Assembly: GCA_023458055.1 (NCBI GenBank)
Contig: JAEXAW010000006.1
Span: 124,001-188,000, forward strand
DNA from: Pseudomonadota bacterium
GTDB taxonomy: Bacteria; Pseudomonadota; Alphaproteobacteria; Sphingomonadales; Sphingomonadaceae
Direction: 5' to 3'
Length of the DNA: 64,000 nucleotides
The notes under the pieces are model-generated. The model saw nothing but the letters and a program-made list of their open reading frames with translations, was not told the DNA's origin and did not search any database. A program made the translations under genes and the position numbers. Shown piece by piece: positions 15,591 through 24,085 of this stretch (positions are counted from its first letter, which is position 1; the number at the start of each line of letters is the position of its first letter).

Positions 15591-16511
15591 TTAAAAATTC
15601 CCCGCAATTGCGTTCGCTACCAGTTGCGGATGGAAGGGGCGCAGATCATCCAGCCCTTCGCCAATGCCGATGGCGTGGATGGGAAGGCCGTATTTCTCCG
15701 CTGCCGATACCAGCACCCCGCCGCGTGCAGTGCCGTCGAGCTTGGTCATGACAAGGCCGGTGACGCCCGCCATTTCCTTGAATACATCAATTTGCGAGAG
15801 CGCATTCTGGCCGTTGGTCGCATCGAGCACCAGCACGATATCGTGCGGGCTTTCGGGGTTGATCTTGCCGAGCACGCGCTTGACCTTGGCAAGTTCATCC
15901 ATGAGTTCGCTGCGGTTTTGCAAACGCCCGGCGGTGTCGACGATAAGCACATCGGAACCCGCCGCCTGCGCCTGTTTATAGGCATCGAATACCACGCTCG
16001 CCGCATCACCGCCTTCGGGGCCGGAGATGATCGGAACGCCGAGCCGCTCGGCCCAGATTTTAAGCTGGCCAATGGCGGCTGCGCGGAAGGTATCGCCCGC
16101 CGCAAGCATGACCGAATAGTCCATCTCCTGAAACAGATGCGCAAGCTTGGCGATGGTCGTGGTCTTGCCCGACCCGTTGACCCCGATCACCAGGATCACA
16201 TGCGGGCGCGGGAAGGCGACGATATCGAGCGGCACCGCAACCGGGGCCAGCACCTTGGCGATTTCGTCGGCGACCACCGCGCGCACCTCGGTTTCCTCGA
16301 GATGCTTGTCGAGCCGCTGGCTCGCAAGGCGCTGGCGGATGCGCGCGGCCATGCTTGGCCCCAAGTCCGACATGATCAGCGCATCTTCAATTTCGTCGAG
16401 CATCGCATCATCGACGCCGCGTCCGAACAGGCCGGAGATATTTTCTCCGAGCCGTTCCGAGGTACGCTTCAACCCGCCGAAAACCCGGTCCTGCCAACTT
16501 GATCCGCTCAT
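15591..16511 (-). CDS. ftsY: Signal recognition particle receptor FtsY
   Basis: 306 residues. An N domain is followed by the SRP GTPase G domain with GVNGSGKTTTIAKLA, DTFRAAAIGQL, DTAGRLQN, TKLDGTARGG and GIGEGLDDL. It lacks the long acidic A domain of E. coli FtsY, as is usual in alphaproteobacteria. It receives ribosomes bound by Ffh at the inner membrane; ffh is at 20642. The ATG at 16511 overlaps the stop of mtaB (ATGA), so the two are translationally coupled. Confidence 0.96.
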   Translation of the reverse strand: MSGSSWQDRVFGGLKRTSERLGENISGLFGRGVDDAMLDEIEDALIMSDLGPSMAARIRQRLASQRLDKHLEETEVRAVVADEIAKVLAPVAVPLDIVAFPRPHVILVIGVNGSGKTTTIAKLAHLFQEMDYSVMLAAGDTFRAAAIGQLKIWAERLGVPIISGPEGGDAASVVFDAYKQAQAAGSDVLIVDTAGRLQNRSELMDELAKVKRVLGKINPESPHDIVLVLDATNGQNALSQIDVFKEMAGVTGLVMTKLDGTARGGVLVSAAEKYGLPIHAIGIGEGLDDLRPFHPQLVANAIAGNF

Positions 16512-17800
16512 GCGATGAGAATGCCTTCTTGTTGTGCCTTGATGGTAACGGCTGCGATATGGCCGGGGGGCGCATGATTTTCCAGCCTTATGCCGGCAAA
16601 ATTTTCCGCATGCCCGGTAAGCCCGTCGCGCTCGACCAACAGATTTTGCCTGGTGCCGACGAGCGAGGCGAGGAAACGGCTTTTGCGCGCCTCGCAGGCT
16701 TCGCGCAGCCGCGTGGCGCGTTCCTTGATGATGGGCAAGGCCACCTGCGGCATGCGCGCAGCTGGCGTTCCTTCGCGCGGCGAATAGGGAAAGATATGGC
16801 CGTAAACAATGTCGCAATCTGCAACGAGGCGCAGGCTGTTTTCGAACATTTCGTCGGTTTCGGTGGGGAAGCCTGCGATAATATCCGCGCCGATGGCGAT
16901 GGCGGGGCGCGCCGCTTTCAGCCGTTCAACGGTCGCAATCGCCTGTTCGCGGCTGTGTCGCCGCTTCATCCGCTTGAGGATCATATTGTCGCCCGCCTGC
17001 AGGCTGAGATGCAGATGCGGCATGACCCGCGCTTCGCCGGTCAGAAGGTCGAACATGCGGTCATCAATCTCGATGCTGTCGAGCGAGGATAGACGCAGCC
17101 GCTCCATCCCGCGCACATGGACGAGGACGCGTTCGATAAGCTGCCCGAGCGCGGGCTTGCCGGGAAGATCATGGCCGTAGCTGGTGACGTCAACGCCGGT
17201 GAGGACGATTTCCTTATGCCCCTGATCGACCAGCGCCTGCACCTGTTCGACCACCACGCCCGCCGGAACCGAGCGGCTGTTGCCGCGCCCATAAGGGATG
17301 ATGCAAAAGGTGCAGCGATGGTCGCAGCCATTTTGCACCTCGACAAAAGCGCGGGCATGGTCGGCGAAGGCGGCGGCAAGTTGCGGTGCGGTGTCTTCGA
17401 CGCGCATGATGTCGGTGACGTGGATTTTCTCCGCCGGGGGAAGGGCGAGGCCCGCGCCCAAACCGCCCGTTGCCACATGCGCGGCAATATCGCCTTTCTC
17501 GCGATTGCCGAGGACAAGATCAACCTCGGCCATGGCGGCAAAGCTGGCGGGGTCGATTTGGGCGGCGCATCCCGTCACGACGAGCCGCGCGTCCGGCGCA
17601 TCGCGTTTGGCCTTGCGGATCGCCCGCCGGGTCGAGCGCACCGCTTCGGCGGTCACCGCGCAGCTATTGACGACGATGAGGTCGGACGCATCGCCCCGCT
17701 CCGCCAGCTTGGCGCGGATCGCTTCGCTTTCGGCAATGTTGAGGCGGCAGCCGAGCGTGATGGTCTGGACGCCGGGCGGGTTGTCCTGCGGCGCACTCAC
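16508..17800 (-). CDS. mtaB: tRNA (N6-threonylcarbamoyladenosine-C2) methylthiotransferase MtaB
   Basis: 430 residues. The N-terminal domain carries three Fe-S cysteines in TLGCRLN, VNSCAV and VTGCAAQ; the radical-SAM motif is CDHRCTFC. TRAM-like sequence ends the protein. MtaB converts t6A37 to ms2t6A37 in tRNAs reading ANN codons. It starts with GTG at 17800, overlapping the dapF stop; an upstream extension is open but lies inside dapF and is not family-like. MiaB is the nearest alternative, but the short N-terminus and the TLGCRLN start favour MtaB. Confidence 0.9.
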   Translation of the reverse strand: MSAPQDNPPGVQTITLGCRLNIAESEAIRAKLAERGDASDLIVVNSCAVTAEAVRSTRRAIRKAKRDAPDARLVVTGCAAQIDPASFAAMAEVDLVLGNREKGDIAAHVATGGLGAGLALPPAEKIHVTDIMRVEDTAPQLAAAFADHARAFVEVQNGCDHRCTFCIIPYGRGNSRSVPAGVVVEQVQALVDQGHKEIVLTGVDVTSYGHDLPGKPALGQLIERVLVHVRGMERLRLSSLDSIEIDDRMFDLLTGEARVMPHLHLSLQAGDNMILKRMKRRHSREQAIATVERLKAARPAIAIGADIIAGFPTETDEMFENSLRLVADCDIVYGHIFPYSPREGTPAARMPQVALPIIKERATRLREACEARKSRFLASLVGTRQNLLVERDGLTGHAENFAGIRLENHAPPGHIAAVTIKAQQEGILIA

Positions 17801-18615
17801 GGAAAGTTCGCCCAGTCGATCTCGCCTTCGAACACCAAGGTCGCCGGACCGGCCATGCGGATGCTCTCGCCCGGTGCCCAGGCAATCGTCAAATCGCCGC
17901 CGGGGAGCGATACCGTGACGGGGGATTGCACCCGCCCGCGCTTGATGGCGGCAACGGCGGTGGCGCAAGCGCCGGTGCCGCAAGCGAGGGTAAGCCCGGC
18001 ACCGCGCTCCCACACGCGCAGCTTCAAGGACTGCGGGCCGGTCACTTCGGCGATGTTGACGTTAACGCGTTCGGGGAACAGCGGGTCATGTTCGATGAGC
18101 GGGCCGATATCCTGAAGCGCGACCGCATCGACGTCCTTGACGAAGAAGATGACATGCGGATTGCCGACATTGACCGCCACGGGATGCTCAAGCCCGTCCC
18201 ACGAGGCCGGCATTGCGCTCGTATCCATCGCGTAGGCGAGGGGGATTTGCTCCCAGTCAAAGCGGGGCTTGCCCATATCAACGGTGGCGTCATGATCGCC
18301 CGCTTCGGCAGAAAGGAGCCCGGCGGCGGTTTCGATGGTGGCATTGGTCCGACCTTCACCGCCCAAGATGGCCGCGACACAGCGCGTCGCATTGCCGCAC
18401 GCTGCGACCTCGCTGCCATCCGCGTTGAAGATCCGCATTTTTACATCAGCGCGGCTGGAAGGTTCCAGCAGGATCAGTTGATCACAGCCAATCCCGGTGT
18501 GGCGATGCGCGAGCGCAGCCGCCCGCGTCGGCGACATCTCGACCGGCTCCACGCGCGCGTCAACAATGACAAAATCATTGCCCAATCCGTGCATTTTTTT
18601 GAAAGCGCTGCGCAT
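17797..18615 (-). CDS. dapF: Diaminopimelate epimerase
   Basis: 272 residues. The two catalytic cysteines are C73 (AACGNATRC) and C212 (ACGTGACA), one in each half of the symmetric fold; the start FKKMHGLGNDFV is also typical. It converts LL- to meso-diaminopimelate for lysine and peptidoglycan. First gene of the dapF-mtaB-ftsY overlapping row on the minus strand. The aspartate-semialdehyde dehydrogenase of the same pathway is at 36772. Confidence 0.97.
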   Translation of the reverse strand: MRSAFKKMHGLGNDFVIVDARVEPVEMSPTRAAALAHRHTGIGCDQLILLEPSSRADVKMRIFNADGSEVAACGNATRCVAAILGGEGRTNATIETAAGLLSAEAGDHDATVDMGKPRFDWEQIPLAYAMDTSAMPASWDGLEHPVAVNVGNPHVIFFVKDVDAVALQDIGPLIEHDPLFPERVNVNIAEVTGPQSLKLRVWERGAGLTLACGTGACATAVAAIKRGRVQSPVTVSLPGGDLTIAWAPGESIRMAGPATLVFEGEIDWANFP

Positions 18616-18680
18616 GATCGCCGCATCTAGGCGCGCGCGGCTTATAAGTCCAGATTATGGGCACGCCGCTTATTGCCGGC

Positions 18681-20339
18681 CTAGCCGATCCGGAGTGTCG
18701 CGCTCTCCAATTCGGGGGGTGTCGGGTCGGGTCGCTCGGGCGGTGTTCCGGGAAAGAGGTTGCGGCTGAGGAGCAAGGTTCGGGTCTGTGCGCTCGACAT
18801 CGGGCGGCCAAAAAACCAACCCTGACCTTTGGAGCAGCCGAGTTCAATCAGGTGTCGTTGTATTTCGGCATCCTCGATGCCCTCTGCTGTGACCGGCATC
18901 CCCAGCGTTTCGCCAAGGCGGGTGATCGCCGCGACAATGGCAGCGCTATCTTTACTGGTGATCATCGAGGACACAAAGCTGCGGTCGATCTTGATGCGGT
19001 CGAACGGCAGGGCGCGAAGATGCGCCAACGATGAATAGCCCGTGCCGAAGTCATCGAGCGCAATCTGGATGCCCTGATTTTTGAGGCTCCCGATAATCGA
19101 TTGTGCGAGGCTGAGGTTATCGAACAGCGAGCTTTCCGTAATCTCGATTTCCAGCCGGTCGGCGGGAAAGCCCGTTTCGACCAGGAGCTTGACGATTTTC
19201 TGCGCGAGCCACGGATCCTTGAGCTGGGTCGGCGAAATGTTGACCGAGAGCGTCAGCGTCGGGTCCCATTGTTTGGCGTCCTCCATCGCGCGGCGCATCA
19301 GGTAAAAGCTCAAATCGGTGATGAGGCCCGATTCTTCCGCAATCGGGATGAAAATTTCGGGCGAGATCATGCCGTGCGTGGGCGATTCCCACCGTGCAAG
19401 CATTTCAAAGCCTTTGAGCCGTCCGGTCGAAAGTTCGATCTGCTGTTCATAATAAGGCATGAAATGGCCAAGCGGGATGCCTTCGCGAATGCCGCTTTCA
19501 ATGCTGTTGCGGGCGCGCAATTCGCGCTCCATCGACGCGTCAAACCAGCAAAAGCGGTTACGTCCGCGCTTCTTGGCATCATACATGGCGATGTCGGCGC
19601 GGCGCATCAGCGCTTCCACCGTGTCCGCGCCGGCTTCCATCCGCGCGATGCCGATCGAGGTCGAAATGGTGATGTGCAAGCGGTCGGACATGATCGGCTG
19701 GGCCATCGCCGCGACAAGCTTTTCGGCAAGGCGGTTGATGACATCAGGGTTCGTCGGGTCAAACTGGAATGCGCAAACAAATTCGTCGCCCCCGAGCCGT
19801 GAAATCAGGGCAGATGCAGGCAGTACGGTTTGGATCCGTTTGGCTGCCTGTTTCAGAACCATGTCGCCAGTGACATGACCGTGGACGTCGTTGACGTTTT
19901 TGAAATGGTCGAGGTCGAGCATAAAAAAGGCGACGGATTTTTGGCGGCGCTCTGCTTCGGCGATGAGTTCAGCGCCTTCGTCGGTAATCGAGCGGCGGTT
20001 AAGAAAGCCGGTCAAAGGATCCGTCGCGGCCAACGTTTGTGCCCGGTTTTCTGCCTTCGCACGGTCCTCGATTTCTGCCCGAAGGTCACGATAACGCCGC
20101 CAGGCGAACAGGATCAACGCAATGTTAAGAATGAGAGCGGTCTGGAGAATGGTATCGACCCGGCCGCCGGTGCCGCCCAGATTGCGCACCAACTGGGTCA
20201 TCGCGCTGCCGCCGGTACCAATAAACAAGATGGTTGCCGCAACGATGATTCCGCCGGTAACGAAATCCTGTTGTGCTATACCGATCCGGCCCTTGTCCGG
20301 ACCGGTGCTTGCAGGCGCCTGGTTCCACGCAGTTTGCAT
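18681..20339 (-). CDS. Membrane GGDEF/EAL cyclic-di-GMP protein
   Basis: 552 residues from the ATG at 20339. Two membrane helices (~25-45, ~63-82) with a short loop, then a GGDEF domain (~97-255) with intact RLGGDEFV and an EAL domain (~270-520) reading EML at the signature, with SVNISPTQL, EITESSLF, LDDFGTGYSS, IKIDRSF and TAEGIE. Both active sites look complete, so it could make or degrade cyclic-di-GMP; many such proteins are mainly phosphodiesterases. No sensory domain of size is present. Stand-alone gene, next to dapF but with a 65-base gap. GGGGA upstream of the start. Confidence 0.9.
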   Translation of the reverse strand: MQTAWNQAPASTGPDKGRIGIAQQDFVTGGIIVAATILFIGTGGSAMTQLVRNLGGTGGRVDTILQTALILNIALILFAWRRYRDLRAEIEDRAKAENRAQTLAATDPLTGFLNRRSITDEGAELIAEAERRQKSVAFFMLDLDHFKNVNDVHGHVTGDMVLKQAAKRIQTVLPASALISRLGGDEFVCAFQFDPTNPDVINRLAEKLVAAMAQPIMSDRLHITISTSIGIARMEAGADTVEALMRRADIAMYDAKKRGRNRFCWFDASMERELRARNSIESGIREGIPLGHFMPYYEQQIELSTGRLKGFEMLARWESPTHGMISPEIFIPIAEESGLITDLSFYLMRRAMEDAKQWDPTLTLSVNISPTQLKDPWLAQKIVKLLVETGFPADRLEIEITESSLFDNLSLAQSIIGSLKNQGIQIALDDFGTGYSSLAHLRALPFDRIKIDRSFVSSMITSKDSAAIVAAITRLGETLGMPVTAEGIEDAEIQRHLIELGCSKGQGWFFGRPMSSAQTRTLLLSRNLFPGTPPERPDPTPPELESATLRIG

Positions 20340-20641
20340 ATCGTCCCCGTTCTTATGCCGGCACGCCTTGCCTGCGAGCCAATGAGTTAATGGAGGGTCA
20401 ATGCCAGAAATTGGTATAAAGGATGTTAACGAGACGGCGGTTGCACTTGCCAAATCAGGTAACTTCGGCTAGTGGCGCGCTCGATTGCACTTTAGGGTGC
20501 ATGAAAAAATTCAATCCGAGACGGCCTGTTTCTGTCCACGGATGGCCGCTGGTAGGCGAGGTTTCGCCCACCGGCGCGTTTTGCGTTGTGCGTATTGGCG
20601 AAGCTGTCACCGGCCTCGCGAATCGGAAAGGTTAAGTGCGT
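20340..20641. other. Intergenic stretch between the GGDEF/EAL gene and ffh
   Basis: About 300 bases between divergent genes, presumably holding both promoters. Short open frames exist but none has a convincing start or family pattern, and I see no 4.5S RNA here despite the neighbouring ffh. Confidence 0.5.
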
Positions 20642-22195
20642 ATGTTCGATAGTTTGAGCCAGCGGCTGGGGACGGTGTTCGATCGGCTCAAGGGCCGTGG
20701 CGCGCTTTCCGAACAGGATGTGCGCGATGCCATGCGCGAAGTCCGCATCGCGCTCCTCGAAGCCGATGTTGCACTTCCCGTCGTCCGCAGCTTCATCGAA
20801 CAAGTGACCGAACTTGCCATCGGTCAGGATGTGCTGCGTTCGGTGACGCCGGGGCAGATGGTGATCAAGATCGTCTCCGATGGTCTCACCGAAATGCTGG
20901 GTTCGACCGCGAGCGAACTGAACCTTAACGTCACCCCGCCCGCGATCATCATGATGGTCGGTTTGCAGGGCTCGGGTAAGACCACCACCACCGCCAAGAT
21001 CGCCAAGCGGCTCAAGGAAAAAGAGCGCAAAAAGGTGTTGATGGCCTCGCTCGACGTCAATCGTCCGGCGGCGCAGGAACAGCTTGCGACGCTGGGCAAG
21101 CAGGTTGATGTCGCGACGCTGCCGATCATTGCCGGGCAGCAGCCGGTGGAAATTGCCAATCGCGCGCTTCAGGCGGCGAAGCTCCAAGGCTTTGACGTGC
21201 TGATGCTCGATACGGCGGGCCGTCTCCATGTCGACCAGGGCCTGATGGATGAAATGCGCAGCGTGGCGAAGGCAACCAGCCCGACCGAAACGCTGCTCGT
21301 CGTCGACTCGCTGTCGGGGCAGGATGCGGTACAGGTCGCCAAGAGCTTTTCCGAACAGGTTGACCTTTCCGGCGTCGTGCTCACCCGGATGGACGGTGAT
21401 GCGCGCGGCGGTGCGGCGCTTTCGATGCGCGCGGTTACGGGCAAGCCGATCAAATTTGCCGGGACCGGCGAAAAGATGGACGCGATCGAGCCGTTCCATC
21501 CTGCCCGCGTTGCGCAGCGTATCCTTGGCATGGGCGATGTTGTCAGCCTCGTCGAAAAGGCCGCCGAGACCATCAAGGCCGAAGATGCCGAGGCGATGGT
21601 CAAGAAGATGGCGCAGGGCAAGTTCGACATGAACGACATGCGCTCCCAGTTCCAGCAGATGAGCCGGATGGGCGGCCTCGGCGCGCTTGCCGGGATGATG
21701 CCGGGCATGAAAAAGGCGCAGGCCGCGATGGCTTCAGGCGCGGTCAACGACAAGACGCTGGTGCATCTTGATGCGATGATCAGTTCGATGACCGCCAAGG
21801 AACGCGCCAAGCCCGAAATCATCAATGCCAAGCGCAAGATCCGCATCGCCAATGGTTCGGGCACGACGGTGCAGGAAGTGAACAAGCTTCTGAAAATGCA
21901 TCAGGAAATGGCCAATGCGATGAAGAAGATCAAGAAGATGGGCGGCATGAAAGGCCTGCTCGGCATGCTTGGTGGTGGCGGCAAAGGCGGTGGCGGTATG
22001 GGCGGGCTTGGTGGTCTGCTCGGCGGCATGGGCGGCGGCGCGGCAGGGCAGGATATGCCTGACCTTAAAGATATTGAAGCGCAGCTTGGCGATCTCGGCA
22101 AGCTCGGCGGCGGCGGCCCTGGTCTCCCGGGCCTCGGCGGTCCGGGCGCACCCAAATTGCCGCCCGGCTTCCAGAATTTCATGAAGAAGAAATAA
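20642..22195 (+). CDS. ffh: Signal recognition particle protein Ffh
   Basis: 517 residues. NG domain with GLQGSGKTTTTAKIAKRL, DTAGRLHVD and TRMDGDARGG, then a methionine-rich M domain with MKKIKKMGGMKGLLGML. The end is a glycine-rich tail with repeated GGMGG and GGLGG, then a lysine end (FMKKK). It binds signal sequences and 4.5S RNA. I prefer ATG 20642 (MFDSLSQRLG) to the GTG two codons earlier; GGAAAGG lies upstream. It heads the ffh-rpsP-rimM-trmD-rplS row. Confidence 0.97.
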   Translation: MFDSLSQRLGTVFDRLKGRGALSEQDVRDAMREVRIALLEADVALPVVRSFIEQVTELAIGQDVLRSVTPGQMVIKIVSDGLTEMLGSTASELNLNVTPPAIIMMVGLQGSGKTTTTAKIAKRLKEKERKKVLMASLDVNRPAAQEQLATLGKQVDVATLPIIAGQQPVEIANRALQAAKLQGFDVLMLDTAGRLHVDQGLMDEMRSVAKATSPTETLLVVDSLSGQDAVQVAKSFSEQVDLSGVVLTRMDGDARGGAALSMRAVTGKPIKFAGTGEKMDAIEPFHPARVAQRILGMGDVVSLVEKAAETIKAEDAEAMVKKMAQGKFDMNDMRSQFQQMSRMGGLGALAGMMPGMKKAQAAMASGAVNDKTLVHLDAMISSMTAKERAKPEIINAKRKIRIANGSGTTVQEVNKLLKMHQEMANAMKKIKKMGGMKGLLGMLGGGGKGGGGMGGLGGLLGGMGGGAAGQDMPDLKDIEAQLGDLGKLGGGGPGLPGLGGPGAPKLPPGFQNFMKKK

Positions 22196-22239
22196 GCTTA
22201 AATTCGTTATTTTATTATTTGATTTGAAAGGGAAATATA

Positions 22240-22764
22240 ATGGCAACTGTAATTCGTCTGTCGCGTGGCGGCTCCAAGAAGCGTCCTTATTACCGCATCC
22301 TCGTGACGGATTCGCGCAGCCCGCGCGATGGCCGCTTCATCGAACGGATCGGCAGCTACAACCCGCTCCTCGCCAAGGATGACGAAAAGCGCGTTGTGCT
22401 CGACGTTGAACGCGCCAAGCATTGGGTTTCGGTTGGCGCGCAGCCGACCGACCGCGTGGCTCGCATGCTCGACGCGGCCGGGGTCAAGGAACGCGCACCC
22501 AAGAATAACCCCAAGAAGGGGGAACTCGGTGCCAAGGCCAAGGAACGCATCGAAGAAAAGGCGATGAAGGCTGCAGAAGCCGAAGAAGCCAAGAAGGCGG
22601 CTGAAGAAGAAGCCAAAGCTGCTGCCGAAGCACCGGCTGAAGAAGCGGCTGCCGAGGAAGCGGCTGCGGACACCAACGAAGCGACCCCGAATTCGGACGC
22701 TGGTGACGCGCCGGCGGACGCTGCCGAAGGCGGCGAATCCGCTCAGGAACCGGCTGAAGGCTAA
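22240..22764 (+). CDS. rpsP: 30S ribosomal protein S16 with an acidic tail
   Basis: 174 residues, about twice the usual 80-90. The S16 core (~1-80) has IRLSRGGSKKRPYYRI and RDGRFIERIGSYNP. After it comes a lysine-rich linker and ~90 residues of alanine and glutamate repeats (AEEAKKAAEEEAKAAAE and similar). Such tails occur in alphaproteobacterial S16; the function is unknown. AAAGGGAAA upstream of the ATG serves as ribosome site. It is 44 bases after ffh. Confidence 0.97.
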   Translation: MATVIRLSRGGSKKRPYYRILVTDSRSPRDGRFIERIGSYNPLLAKDDEKRVVLDVERAKHWVSVGAQPTDRVARMLDAAGVKERAPKNNPKKGELGAKAKERIEEKAMKAAEAEEAKKAAEEEAKAAAEAPAEEAAAEEAAADTNEATPNSDAGDAPADAAEGGESAQEPAEG

Positions 22765-22771
22765 TGAAAAC

Positions 22772-22879
22772 ACCCCTCCCGCCTGCGGGAGGGGCTTCGC
22801 AAACGCACCGAAGCCCTGCGCTTGTCGAAGGGCGCCTTGCCGCCCGACATACGGGCTTCGACAAGCTCAGCCCTTCGGT
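22772..22879. repeat. Two palindromes between rpsP and rimM
   Basis: A short hairpin CCCCTCCCGCCTGCGGGAGGGG (as two 11-base halves) at 22772-22793, then a separate ~80-base palindrome, family D, whose arms contain GAAGCCCTGCGCTTGTCGAAG and CTTCGACAAGCTCAGCCCTTC-type sequence. Neither ends in a T run, so read-through into rimM is likely. Confidence 0.75.
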
Positions 22880-22892
22880 TTAGGATCGACCT

Positions 22893-23396
22893 ATGACCAA
22901 TCGTACCGTTACGCTGGCCGTCATCACCGGCGCGCATGGCGTGACGGGCGAGGTCAGGTTGAAGCTGTTCGGCGAAGGGCCGGACAGCCTCAAACGCTAT
23001 AAGAGCTTCGCCGCGGGCTCTGCCACATTGACGCTCAAGCAAATCCGCCCCGGCAATCATGGCGCGATTGCGCGCTTTGCCGAAATTACCGACCGCAACA
23101 TGGCTGACGCGATGCGCGGCACCGAACTCGCCGTCGCGCGCGATCAACTGCCTGCGCTCGAAGAGGGCGAATATTATCACGCCGACCTTTTGGGCCTTTC
23201 CTGCGTGACCCCTGATGGCACCCCCGTCGGCACCATCGTCGCGGTCGAAAATTTCGGTGCGGGCGACATTGTCGAGATCGAAAAACCCGCCATAGACGGC
23301 AAGAAGGCCAAACGCTTTATGGTGCCGCTCCACGCCGATGCCGTGCCCGAATGGGATGCGGCCCGCGCGGTGGTGAACCCCGAATGGGTGGAATAG
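22893..23396 (+). CDS. rimM: Ribosome maturation factor RimM
   Basis: 167 residues. N-terminal RimM barrel (LAVITGAHGVTGEVRLKLF) and C-terminal PRC-type barrel (EEGEYYHADLLGLSCVTPDGTPVG in two stretches, MVPLHADAVPEWD). RimM assists assembly of the 30S head around S19. It has its conserved place after rpsP. In most bacteria trmD follows directly; here a vapBC pair intervenes. Confidence 0.95.
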   Translation: MTNRTVTLAVITGAHGVTGEVRLKLFGEGPDSLKRYKSFAAGSATLTLKQIRPGNHGAIARFAEITDRNMADAMRGTELAVARDQLPALEEGEYYHADLLGLSCVTPDGTPVGTIVAVENFGAGDIVEIEKPAIDGKKAKRFMVPLHADAVPEWDAARAVVNPEWVE

Positions 23397-23416
23397 CCTT
23401 GCCAAGGCGGGCAAAT

Positions 23417-23437
23417 GTATATACAAAAAGTATATAC
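23417..23437. promoter_or_regulatory. Perfect inverted repeat, likely vapBC operator
   Basis: GTATATAC, five A, then GTATATAC again: each half is self-complementary, so the whole 21 bases are a palindrome apart from the spacer. It lies ten bases before the antitoxin ATG, where VapB-type antitoxins usually bind to repress their own operon. The GGAG ribosome site directly follows it. Confidence 0.75.
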
Positions 23438-23447
23438 GGAGCCCGCC

Positions 23448-23687
23448 ATGAGCAAAGAATATCGCGCCAAAGTGTTCAAATCGGGTAACTCGCTTGCCCT
23501 TCGCCTGCCCAAAAGCCTCGGCTTTGAGGAGGGGGCCGAGATGATCCTGCGCGAAGAACAGTCCAAATATATTGTCGAACCCGTCGAAAAGCCGGTGCGC
23601 AAGATCAATATCCGGAAGTTTCGCGGCTCAATGCCCGGGTTGAAACGGGAGCCCTTCGAGCAAAAACCGCGCGCTTGGGACAAATGA
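23448..23687 (+). CDS. vapB: VapB-type antitoxin, AbrB/MazE DNA-binding fold
   Basis: 79 residues. The start has the AbrB/SpoVT swapped-hairpin pattern AKVFKSGNSLALRLPKSLG, common to VapB and MazE antitoxins. The C-terminal part (from ~55) is basic and aromatic and should bind the toxin. I use ATG 23448 with GGAG upstream; an ATG at 23415 lies before the operator palindrome and would place it inside the gene. Its stop overlaps the vapC start. Confidence 0.88.
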   Translation: MSKEYRAKVFKSGNSLALRLPKSLGFEEGAEMILREEQSKYIVEPVEKPVRKINIRKFRGSMPGLKREPFEQKPRAWDK

Positions 23688-24082
23688 CCGAAGCCACAGC
23701 GAGCCGCTATCTGCTCGACACCAATATCTGCATTTATCTGCTCCAGGATTTGGACAGCGCACCGGCGGATCGGGCGATGCTGCGGCTGGAAGCGTGCGGC
23801 GTCGATCGCGTGTTGCTGTCCGCCGTGACAGCCGGAGAAATTCTCATCGGTGCGACAAGAAGAGGCGATTGGAATGACGCGCAGGAATTTATGAGCCAGT
23901 TCGAAATATTGCCGTTCGATGAGGAATGCGCCGCGCATTACGCCAAGCTCCCGTTCAAACGCGCGAGTTTTGACCGGCTCATTGCGGCGACGGCGCTGGC
24001 GCATGGGCTCACGATCATCACCAATAATGAGCAAGACTTTGCCGCTATTCCGGGCCTGTCGGTTGAAAATTGGACCGCTTGA
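23684..24082 (+). CDS. vapC: VapC-type PIN-domain ribonuclease toxin
   Basis: 132 residues. PIN-domain acidic residues are visible: D12 (YLLDTNICIYLL), E52 (TAGEILIG), D97 (SFDRLIAATAL) and the TNNEQDF end (N115, E116, D118). VapC toxins are Mg-dependent RNases that cut tRNA or rRNA. ATG 23684 overlaps the vapB stop in an ATGA arrangement. The next gene, trmD, starts only three bases after its stop, so the pair is embedded in the ribosomal operon. Confidence 0.9.
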   Translation: MTEATASRYLLDTNICIYLLQDLDSAPADRAMLRLEACGVDRVLLSAVTAGEILIGATRRGDWNDAQEFMSQFEILPFDEECAAHYAKLPFKRASFDRLIAATALAHGLTIITNNEQDFAAIPGLSVENWTA

Positions 24083-24085
24083 CGG

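Noticed and set aside
20423..20635. Small open frame upstream of ffh
   Set aside because: No ribosome site, no motif, and the codon pattern is not that of a gene.
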